64,000 nt of DNA from Halictus rubicundus. Lineage: Eukaryota > Arthropoda > Insecta > Hymenoptera > Halictidae. The notes beneath the pieces were generated by a model that did not search any database, was not told where the DNA came from, and saw nothing but the letters and a program-made list of their open reading frames with translations. Of this stretch, positions 32,117 through 39,991 are shown piece after piece. Positions within the stretch are counted from its first letter, which is position 1; the number at the start of each line of letters is the position of its first letter. The position numbers and the translations under genes are program-made. The stretch is taken from positions 3,701,001-3,765,000 of the forward strand of contig NC_135149.1 in assembly GCF_050948215.1 (NCBI RefSeq), in the 5' to 3' direction.

Positions 32117-32145
<29 letters not shown>
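32117..32145 (+). other. Poly(A) tail of element B1
   Basis: 29 A followed directly by GGGTTAGGG, the same target junction as elements A and B2. Confidence 0.9.
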
Positions 32146-32148
<3 letters not shown>

Positions 32149-33312
32149 TTAGGGTTAGGGTTAGGGTTAGGGTTAGGGTTAGGGTTAGGGTTAGGGTTAG
32201 GGTTAGGGTTAGGGTTAGGGTTAGGGTTAGGGTTAGGGTTAGGGTTAGGGTTAGGGTTAGGGTTAGGGTTAGGGTTAGGGTTAGGGTTAGGGTTAGGGTT
32301 AGGGTTAGGGTTAGGGTTAGGGTTAGGGTTAGGGTTAGGGTTAGGGTTAGGGTTAGGGTTAGGGTTAGGGTTAGGGTTAGGGTTAGGGTTAGGGTTAGGG
32401 TTAGGGTTAGGGTTAGGGTTAGGGTTAGGGTTAGGGTTAGGGTTAGGGTTAGGGTTAGGGTTAGGGTTAGGGTTAGGGTTAGGGTTAGGGTTAGGGTTAG
32501 GGTTAGGGTTAGGGTTAGGGTTAGGGTTAGGGTTAGGGTTAGGGTTAGGGTTAGGGTTAGGGTTAGGGTTAGGGTTAGGGTTAGGGTTAGGGTTAGGGTT
32601 AGGGTTAGGGTTAGGGTTAGGGTTAGGGTTAGGGTTAGGGTTAGGGTTAGGGTTAGGGTTAGGGTTAGGGTTAGGGTTAGGGTTAGGGTTAGGGTTAGGG
32701 TTAGGGTTAGGGTTAGGGTTAGGGTTAGGGTTAGGGTTAGGGTTAGGGTTAGGGTTAGGGTTAGGGTTAGGGTTAGGGTTAGGGTTAGGGTTAGGGTTAG
32801 GGTTAGGGTTAGGGTTAGGGTTAGGGTTAGGGTTAGGGTTAGGGTTAGGGTTAGGGTTAGGGTTAGGGTTAGGGTTAGGGTTAGGGTTAGGGTTAGGGTT
32901 AGGGTTAGGGTTAGGGTTAGGGTTAGGGTTAGGGTTAGGGTTAGGGTTAGGGTTAGGGTTAGGGTTAGGGTTAGGGTTAGGGTTAGGGTTAGGGTTAGGG
33001 TTAGGGTTAGGGTTAGGGTTAGGGTTAGGGTTAGGGTTAGGGTTAGGGTTAGGGTTAGGGTTAGGGTTAGGGTTAGGGTTAGGGTTAGGGTTAGGGTTAG
33101 GGTTAGGGTTAGGGTTAGGGTTAGGGTTAGGGTTAGGGTTAGGGTTAGGGTTAGGGTTAGGGTTAGGGTTAGGGTTAGGGTTAGGGTTAGGGTTAGGGTT
33201 AGGGTTAGGGTTAGGGTTAGGGTTAGGGTTAGGGTTAGGGTTAGGGTTAGGGTTAGGGTTAGGGTTAGGGTTAGGGTTAGGGTTAGGGTTAGGGTTAGGG
33301 TTAGGGTTAGGG
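32146..33312 (+). repeat. Perfect TTAGGG array 3
   Basis: About 1.17 kb of uninterrupted hexamers between B1 and B2. Confidence 0.98.
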
Positions 33313-33313
33313 T

Positions 33314-33909
33314 GGGGACCAAGGGGATATGGGCTTAGTAGTGGTGATTCGGATCCACTGCTAGGTATACCACAGTGGTGGTGGTCATATCCCTAAAATC
33401 CTCTACGCTCCACCTCCTCGTGGTGGTCCCTGGGAACACACATAGTTGTGTGTTGCTAACGGAGCGAGGGGTATTCCGCGGGAAGTAGTCCTAATGATGT
33501 GTGAGGCGATGCCGGCGGGATCTTCGGATCCTGGCAGGGCCTCCCTTGCCGGTAAGGCTCACACGGAGGGATGAAAAACCGCGGAATGGGTCCTGCGATA
33601 ACGACCGGGGAGGTCGCCGCAGGGCCCTTGCCGTAAACCGGTGGTCATGTTTTACCGGAACGGTGGTCTTGCCTTAACCGGCCGGGCCGCGAGGATGATA
33701 ACCTCTATAAAAAATCCCCAACCCTAAGCTTCGGTGCGCGGCGAGAGGGTACGCCCTGGCAACAGGGCGTGGCTGGTGGGGTACACCAGTCGCGAGCGCA
33801 CCATCCACCACTGGATACCTGGCGCCTCCAGTGTGTATTTAGCCTTACCCGGGTAGTGGGGGCTCTGCCCGGGTGGACCTTATTTCCCGCCATTCTCGTG
33901 GGACTAATT
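33314..33909 (+). other. Element B2 5' UTR
   Basis: About 596 bp, nearly identical to the B1 5' UTR until about 33800, where divergence towards ORF1 begins. Confidence 0.7.
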
Positions 33910-36057
33910 ATGGAGTTTTCAAATTATAACATTGTAGAGGGAAAGGAGGGGGTACCACACCCGAAAGTGGTAGTGGAGGGAGTGGGGGCGGTCTTAGACC
34001 TCTCCCAGGAGGAGACGCACCGGACCTCAGTTGTTGGGGACCGGCCCTTCCTCCGGCCGGAGAGGGGAACGAGGGGGCGTGGTCGGCGCGGCGAGTCGGT
34101 GGACAGATTGTCCATCGTCTCGACCCAGTCGGCCCCCCCCATCCCCAGCGTTGCGGGCGTAAAACGCTCACTGCCGCCGACTCCGGGCAGGACGTCGCCG
34201 ACTCCGTCGGTCGGCAAACGGGAGCGGCGGGAGGACGATGTCCGCCCGGATATAAGGGCCATGCTTCCCGGGGAACTGTCCGCATTTATTGCGGAACAGT
34301 CCGACATCACCCGGGAGCTAGCGGAGGCGAGCAGAAACCTTAAGGGTACCCACCTTAAGGGGATCCGCGACGCCTCCGCGGATATTAAGGCGGCAGTGAG
34401 GGAGTTGGAGCGTAGGGGGGTCCAGGCTGGACCCCCTGCCGACTCCCGCGGCCCTGTATCCCAAGCGGACGCCGGGGACGCCGCGCTGCGGCTGGAGAAT
34501 GCAGCGCTCCGGAGGGAGCTGTTGGAGACCCGCGACACGCTTCGAGCCATCAGGGGGGAACTGATGGTGATGAAGCGGTTGCGGGACGCTCCCCCCCTGC
34601 CGCAGGTCTCCACCGCCGAGGTCGGCGAGGTCACCGCGGCCCCGCCTGCGCAGCTGGACCTGGTGGCCCAGATGAAGGCCCTCATGGAGGAGGGCCTCAG
34701 ATCCCTCCGCGAGGAGATGCGGAGGGAGCTGCGCCGGGTGGCTGGGCAAGTTGCCCGCGGGGACCCCCGGCCGCCGCCGCCGGCCCCTCCGGCGCCGCCG
34801 CGGCCCGCCCCTGCGCCTGCTCCGCCGACGCCTACGCCTGCCCCTGCCCCTGCCCCGGGGACAGGGGAGAAAAAGAAGAAGAAGAAGAAGAAGGGGAGGA
34901 AGGCTGGGGAGGCTCCCCAGCCTTCGGTCGCCCGCCCGGCCCCGTCCCCTGCGCCTGCACCGGGTACCCCGGCTAAACCGGGATCCTGGGCGGAGGTGGT
35001 CGGGAGGCGGGCCATCTCCGCGGCCAAGGCCGCAGCTAAGGCTGCGGCCCAAGTAGCGGCAGCCGTATCGGCCGGCGCCGCTACGCCTAGGAAGGCCGCT
35101 GCCCCCGCCCCAAAGAGGGGTAAGGCGGCGGCGAAGATAAAGGCTCCCCCCCGGTCTGCGGCGGTGACGATCACCGTCCCGGAGGGGAGCAAGGCCTCCT
35201 ACGAGGAGGCCATTAGGAGGGCCCGCCAGGGCGTCGACCTCGACGCCCTTGGCATTGGGGCCCTCAACTGGAAGCGTGCGGTCACCGGGGGCCTCATCAT
35301 CGAGGTCCCTGGTGCCGACGGGGGCCCCAAGGCCGACGCCTTGGCGGCCAAGATGGCTGCCGTCCTGGGGGGGATAGATGTAAGGGTGTCCAGGCCCGTC
35401 AAGAAGGCGGAATTCCGCCTGACGGGCCTGGAGGTCTCGGTAACCCCCCGGGAGGTGACGGAAGCGGTGGCGAAAGCCGGGGGCTGTACCGCCGAGTCGG
35501 TCAGGGTGGGGGAACTCAAAGCCCCACCCAACGGACTCGGCACAGTATGGGTGCAGTGCCCGGCTGTGGCGGCCTTGGCCATCCAGAAGGCCGGTAGGAT
35601 TCGCGTGGGGTGGTCCACCGCCCAGGTGGTGGTGCTGGCACCACGGCCAATGCAGTGTTTCCGCTGCCTGGCCCTTGGCCACGTGCGGCAGCGGTGCACT
35701 GCAGAGGTCGACCGCAGCGGTCATTGCTACCGCTGCGGGGACGCCACGCACCGGGCGGTGGACTGTAAGAGTCCGCCCCACTGCGTGGTCTGCGCGGCCT
35801 TGGGAAGGCCAGCGGGCCACAAGGCGGGGAGCAATGCGTGCTCCCCGCCGCCAAAGGGCAAAAAGAAGGTAAAGGGGGCCGGCGGTGTGGCGCCCCCCCA
35901 AACCCCGGAAATACCGGGTGCAAAGTCGGCCACTCCCCCAACCCCTAGGGAGGGGGAGTCGATGGAGGTGGAGGCGGGCCCCAGCGGGACGGGGGGAAAT
36001 GACCCCCCGCCACCCGCACCGGCGGCCAAGGAGGGGACCAGCGCGAAGGCCAATTAA
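33910..36057 (+). CDS. Element B2 ORF1: gag-like protein with zinc knuckles
   Basis: 715 residues from the ATG at 33910 (an upstream GTG frame at 33769 is not supported by any start signal). Domain order as in B1: helical region, Pro/Ala-rich linker, Lys run near residue 319, linker-histone-like Ala/Lys stretch, gag core, and knuckles from residue 583 (CFRCLALGHVRQRC, CYRCGDATHRAVDC, then CVVC). It differs from B1 ORF1 by many substitutions and several indels, for example in the first 15 residues and around residues 175-185. TAA at 36055-36057 overlaps the ORF2 start. Confidence 0.92.
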   Translation: MEFSNYNIVEGKEGVPHPKVVVEGVGAVLDLSQEETHRTSVVGDRPFLRPERGTRGRGRRGESVDRLSIVSTQSAPPIPSVAGVKRSLPPTPGRTSPTPSVGKRERREDDVRPDIRAMLPGELSAFIAEQSDITRELAEASRNLKGTHLKGIRDASADIKAAVRELERRGVQAGPPADSRGPVSQADAGDAALRLENAALRRELLETRDTLRAIRGELMVMKRLRDAPPLPQVSTAEVGEVTAAPPAQLDLVAQMKALMEEGLRSLREEMRRELRRVAGQVARGDPRPPPPAPPAPPRPAPAPAPPTPTPAPAPAPGTGEKKKKKKKKGRKAGEAPQPSVARPAPSPAPAPGTPAKPGSWAEVVGRRAISAAKAAAKAAAQVAAAVSAGAATPRKAAAPAPKRGKAAAKIKAPPRSAAVTITVPEGSKASYEEAIRRARQGVDLDALGIGALNWKRAVTGGLIIEVPGADGGPKADALAAKMAAVLGGIDVRVSRPVKKAEFRLTGLEVSVTPREVTEAVAKAGGCTAESVRVGELKAPPNGLGTVWVQCPAVAALAIQKAGRIRVGWSTAQVVVLAPRPMQCFRCLALGHVRQRCTAEVDRSGHCYRCGDATHRAVDCKSPPHCVVCAALGRPAGHKAGSNACSPPPKGKKKVKGAGGVAPPQTPEIPGAKSATPPTPREGESMEVEAGPSGTGGNDPPPPAPAAKEGTSAKAN

Positions 36058-36059
36058 TG
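36055..36059 (+). promoter_or_regulatory. TAATG stop-start coupling site (B2)
   Basis: One-base overlap of the ORF1 stop with the ORF2 ATG, identical to B1. Confidence 0.8.
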
Positions 36060-39000
36060 GCCCATATTCCGCGCTGGTCCCCTCTCCCGGTACTCCAGGC
36101 CAACCTCAACCACTGCCGCCAGGCGCAGGACCTAATGGTCCAATGCCTGGAGGAGTGGGGGGTTGGCCTGGCCGTCGCCACGGAGCCGCACAGAGTCCCG
36201 GACCACCCACACTGGTCCGGGGACGATGACGGCTCCGTGGCGATATGGTGGCGTCGCCACTCGGCGACTGCGCCCCCCTGCTCCGTGGTCGAACGGGGCA
36301 GGGGGATGGTTATGGTAAAGTGGGGAAGGTTTCTGGTCGTGGGGTGCTACAGCTCACCCAGTTACGACTCCGCCGAATTAGGGATGTTCCTGGACCGGCT
36401 GGGGCTTATGATAGCCCCGTATATAGCCGGTCCAGTGTTGGTCCTGGGGGACCTCAACGCGAGGTCCTCCACCTGGGGTAACCCCGGGACCAACGCCCGA
36501 GGCGGAGTCCTGGAAGACTGGGCGGAGGGGATGGAGCTCCGGTTGTTAAACCGGGGCTCCGTGCCTACGTGCGTGAGGTGGAACGGCTGGTCGATTGTGG
36601 ACGTGTCGTTCGCGACGGCCGCCGCCTCACGCCGTGTGTCCAATTGGCGGGTCTGGAGTGGAGAGACCTTGTCGGACCACAGCTACGTCCTGATGGACGT
36701 GGCTGTGGTCTCGGACTCGCCATTGGACACGCCCCTCCGACGTGGCACCCCGTCAGCGCCCAGATGGGCGCTGAAACGACTGGACGGGGACCTCCTGAGG
36801 GCCGCGATTATCGGCTCCGCCTGGCCTTCGGCCAGGGAGCGCGAGGCAGACGAGGGGGCGGCTTGGATCCGGGGCACGTTGCAGATGATCTGTGACGTGG
36901 CGATGCCCCGGGTCCTAGCTCAGCCCCCGAGAAAGTCAGTTTACTGGTGGTCGGGGGAGCTGGCCGAACTCCGCAGTTCGGCCAGCCGGGCCCGCCGCCA
37001 GTATGCCCGCGCCCGTCGCCGCCATTTTCTGGGCGGCAACGCGGAGCCGAGGGTCGCCGAGCTGTACAGGGAGTACAGATCGGCGGCCGTGGCCCTCAAG
37101 CGTGCGATTGCCGCTGCTAAGGCCAAGGCCTGGGATGAGCTCCTGCTCACCCTCCGTGAGGATCCGTGGGGACGCCCGTATAAGGCGGTGCTTGGGAAGC
37201 TCCGCCCCTGGGCGTCCCCGGTCACGGAGCGGTTAGACCCGGAACTTCTGGGGCGCGTAGTGGATACCCTCTTCCCCCTGAGTGAGGGGGGGAGGGAACG
37301 CGCCCCGGGTCCGGCCATTGAATGGTCGGACGAATTCCGGGTCACCGAGTGGGAGCTGTACCAGGCCGTCCGGGAGCTCCGGGCCAGGGGCAAGAAGGCC
37401 CCTGGCCCCGATGGGGTTCCCGGTGGTATAATGGCCTTAGCTATGGAGGTCCTCGCCCCGGCGTTCAGGAGCGTCATGGACGCGAGCCTACGCCGGGGAG
37501 TCTTCCCCACGGTGTGGAAAGAGGCGCGCCTGGTTCTCCTCCAAAAGGAGGGGAAACCCGCAGAGTCTCCCTCTGCATACCGGCCGGTTTGTTTACTCGA
37601 CGAGGCGGGCAAGCTATTCGAAAGGATAATTGCCGCCCGCCTCGTCGAGCACCTGTCGCGGGGTGGTCCCGACCTGAGCGACAGCCAGTATGGGTTCCGG
37701 AGGGGGCGCTCCACTATAGACGCCCTGGAGCGTCTGCGCCTCCTCCGTGAACGGGCTGTCGCTCGGGGCAGGGTGTTGATTGCGGTGTCGTTAGACATAT
37801 CTAACGCCTTCAACGCCCTGCCCTGGTCGGAGATAATGGGGGCGCTGGACTATTTCCAGGTGCCCCCTTATCTCCGGGAGGTGGTCGGCGACTATCTCCG
37901 CGACAGAGAGGTGGTATTTACCGGCCGGTATGGTATTGTGCACTCGAGGGAGACGCACCGCGGCGTTCCACAGGGGTCGGTCCTCGGACCGCTCCTGTGG
38001 AACTTGGCGTACGACGCGGTGCTGCGGGTTGTCCTCCCCCCGGATACGGGTGTCATCTGCTATGCAGATGACACCCTGGTTTATGCCGAGGGGGAGGATT
38101 GGAGGAGGACCAGGCACCTCGGAGAGGCCGCCCTGGACTGCGTGATCGGGCGAATCCGGAGAATGGGGTTGACCGTGGCCGCCACAAAAACCGAGGCGAT
38201 TTGGTTGTATTCGCCTCGGGTGTGGCGGCTACCCCGTGGTCAAGATCTCCGGATTCGTGTCGCTGAAACCTCCGTCGCGATCGGGCCCAGGATGAGGTAC
38301 CTGGGCCTGATCATAGACGGCCGCTGGCGATTTGATGGACACTTCGAGCTCCTCGCCCCCCGACTAGAGAGGACGGCAGCCGCATTGGCGCGGCTGCTGC
38401 CGAATGTCGGGGGGCCGGATTTGAAAGTACGCCGCCTCTATGTGGAGGTGGTGCGGTCTATAGCCCTGTATGGGGCCCCCGTATGGCACCGCTCGCTCGA
38501 GGCCAGCACGCCTAGCCGCAAACTCTTCGAAAGAGTGCGGCGGCGGCTGGCCTTGCGGGTCATACGGGGGTACCGCACCATCTCCACCGAGGCGGCGGGA
38601 CTCCTCGCCGTGATTCCACCCTTCACTGTGGTGGCGGCGGAGCGGGCGAAGCTATACCACATCGCCCGCTCCTTCCGCCGCCCGCCGGGGGTGGAACTCA
38701 CGCGCGAGGAGGAGGAGGAGCTCGAGGGCCAGAATCGCCAGGCCCGGACGGAAAGTTTATCGGAGTGGAGGGCGCTGCTAACGCCCTCCACACGTCCGAT
38801 TGTCCGGGCCCTCCTGCCCATATTTTATATATGGTGCGGGAGGCGGGGAAGGTTGACCTTCCGCCTCACGCAGGTGCTCTCCGGCCACGGTTGCTTCGGA
38901 GAGTACCTGCACAGAATGGGGCGGGAGCCGACTACGCAGTGCCACCACTGCGGCGAAGATGTCGACACGGCGCGGCACACTCTGGAGGAGTGCCCTGCTT

Positions 39001-39395
39001 GGGCCGGGCCGCGCCGTGTCCTGAGAGCCGCAGTGGGCGGGTGGGACCTCGCGCTGTCGACCGTGGTCGACCACATGGTCGACAGCGTGGGGTCGTGGAA
39101 TGCGGTGGCCTCCTTCTGTGAGGACGTGATGTCCCGGAAGGAGGCCGCCGAGCGGGCCCGGGAGCGGGACCCGGGCTCCGCGAGGAGGGTGTGGGCGCGG
39201 GGACGACCCCCGCGCCGACGTGTGCCCCCCAGGAGGGGGGCGGAGAGGGTTGGGAGGGCGCGGGGGTCTCCCCCGCGTCAACGTGTGCCCCCGACGGTGG
39301 GGGGCGGGGTGGGGTTGGCGCGGGGAATTTCCCCGCGCCCTGTTACGCCCCCACAACTGGGGGCGGTGTACTTGGGGGCCCGGGGTGTGAGCTGA
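36057..39395 (+). CDS. Element B2 ORF2: endonuclease / reverse transcriptase, intact
   Basis: 1112 residues. The N-terminal endonuclease has QANLNHCRQAQ, LGDLNARSSTWGN (near 130) and SDHSYVL (near 206), and would nick the C-rich telomeric strand. Reverse transcriptase blocks are KAPGPDGVPGGIM, AYRPVCLLDEAGKLFE, YGFRRGRSTIDAL, SLDISNAFNALPW, GVPQGSVLGPLLWN (near 638) and CYADDT (near 668). The C-terminal knuckle CHHCGEDVDTARHTLEEC begins near 961 (CX2CX8HX4C). Residues about 1045-1112 form an Arg/Pro/Gly tail with three to four imperfect repeats of ARG-x-x-PR...PP...G, an unusual extension. Translation is probably coupled to ORF1 through TAATG. No RNase H motif was recognised, as expected for R1-clade elements. 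Confidence 0.95.
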   Translation: MAHIPRWSPLPVLQANLNHCRQAQDLMVQCLEEWGVGLAVATEPHRVPDHPHWSGDDDGSVAIWWRRHSATAPPCSVVERGRGMVMVKWGRFLVVGCYSSPSYDSAELGMFLDRLGLMIAPYIAGPVLVLGDLNARSSTWGNPGTNARGGVLEDWAEGMELRLLNRGSVPTCVRWNGWSIVDVSFATAAASRRVSNWRVWSGETLSDHSYVLMDVAVVSDSPLDTPLRRGTPSAPRWALKRLDGDLLRAAIIGSAWPSAREREADEGAAWIRGTLQMICDVAMPRVLAQPPRKSVYWWSGELAELRSSASRARRQYARARRRHFLGGNAEPRVAELYREYRSAAVALKRAIAAAKAKAWDELLLTLREDPWGRPYKAVLGKLRPWASPVTERLDPELLGRVVDTLFPLSEGGRERAPGPAIEWSDEFRVTEWELYQAVRELRARGKKAPGPDGVPGGIMALAMEVLAPAFRSVMDASLRRGVFPTVWKEARLVLLQKEGKPAESPSAYRPVCLLDEAGKLFERIIAARLVEHLSRGGPDLSDSQYGFRRGRSTIDALERLRLLRERAVARGRVLIAVSLDISNAFNALPWSEIMGALDYFQVPPYLREVVGDYLRDREVVFTGRYGIVHSRETHRGVPQGSVLGPLLWNLAYDAVLRVVLPPDTGVICYADDTLVYAEGEDWRRTRHLGEAALDCVIGRIRRMGLTVAATKTEAIWLYSPRVWRLPRGQDLRIRVAETSVAIGPRMRYLGLIIDGRWRFDGHFELLAPRLERTAAALARLLPNVGGPDLKVRRLYVEVVRSIALYGAPVWHRSLEASTPSRKLFERVRRRLALRVIRGYRTISTEAAGLLAVIPPFTVVAAERAKLYHIARSFRRPPGVELTREEEEELEGQNRQARTESLSEWRALLTPSTRPIVRALLPIFYIWCGRRGRLTFRLTQVLSGHGCFGEYLHRMGREPTTQCHHCGEDVDTARHTLEECPAWAGPRRVLRAAVGGWDLALSTVVDHMVDSVGSWNAVASFCEDVMSRKEAAERARERDPGSARRVWARGRPPRRRVPPRRGAERVGRARGSPPRQRVPPTVGGGVGLARGISPRPVTPPQLGAVYLGARGVS

Positions 39396-39436
39396 CCCGG
39401 GCCCCCGGGGGGGAGCATAGCTCCCCCCGTGATAGG

Positions 39437-39479
39437 CCGACACCCCCCGGGTTAGTTTCCCGGTGTAGGGGGGTGTCGG
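39437..39479 (+). repeat. 3' UTR stem-loop (B2), 12-bp stem
   Basis: CCGACACCCCCC pairs with GGGGGGTGTCGG, one pair longer than in B1 through matched single-base additions on both sides. Confidence 0.7.
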
Positions 39480-39878
39480 TCCGTCCCTCCCCGATTGGGG
39501 AGGGGGATCCGTGGGGGGATTGGGGAAAGGAAGGGTCGGGGCGTGCCGGATCACGCCTCCGACGGCCCTTCCTTCCGGTGGCGGCGTCTTCTTGTCTCGG
39601 CCGGGGCTGGTTCCTTCGGGACACCGGTCCCGAGCGGGGCACGAAGACACCGGGAGCTGTGGGTGGACCGAGCTGGGGCTCGGGAAGCCCAATCCGAAGG
39701 CTCCAGGGATGGGGACACCGGGCGGGTCCCTCCGCCCGGGGTCTTATAGCGTAGGCAGTGGGGGAGGCTAACCCCCTCCCCCGGGGTATGATGATAGCTG
39801 GGGGGTGTCCTGTTGAGTACTCGCGTGATCCAGGCACCTCCCGTGTAGCTTAGGTGGGCGTGAGGTTTTAGTGGGTAG

Positions 39879-39904
39879 TCTCCGGGGGCTCCGCCCCCCG
39901 GAGA
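39879..39904 (+). repeat. 3' UTR stem-loop (B2) near the poly(A)
   Basis: Same TCTCCGGGGG/CCCCCGGAGA stem as in B1, 64 nt before the tail. Confidence 0.7.
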
Positions 39905-39968
39905 GAATCCCACATAACCCCGGCTTCCCCCAGGGAGTCGGGGTATGTATAAAACATTTCCTCACGAT

Positions 39969-39991
39969 AAAAAAAAAAAAAAAAAAAAAAA
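39969..39991 (+). other. Poly(A) tail of element B2
   Basis: 23 A, then GGGTTAGGG. Confidence 0.9.

Larger units (their letters stand above)
25471..32145 (+). mobile_element. Element B1: SART-like telomeric retrotransposon, ORF2 broken
   Basis: Full-length 6.7-kb insertion from GGGACCGAGG to a 29-A tail (32117-32145), flanked by TTAGGG. Structure: 5' UTR about 595 bp, ORF1, ORF2 joined by TAATG, 3' UTR about 570 bp with strong stem-loops. Very G+C-rich. Almost identical to B2 in the 5' UTR, ORF2 and 3' UTR but clearly more diverged in ORF1. Confidence 0.93.
39396..39968 (+). other. Element B2 3' UTR
   Basis: About 573 nt with stem-loops at 39437-39479 (12-bp stem) and 39879-39904 (10-bp stem), matching those in B1. 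Confidence 0.75.
33314..39991 (+). mobile_element. Element B2: SART-like telomeric retrotransposon, both ORFs intact
   Basis: Full-length 6.68-kb copy from GGGGACCAAGG to a 23-A tail (39969-39991) within TTAGGG. Same layout as B1, with intact ORF1 and ORF2, full UTRs and a clean telomeric target, so it is the best candidate for an active copy in the window. Confidence 0.94.
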
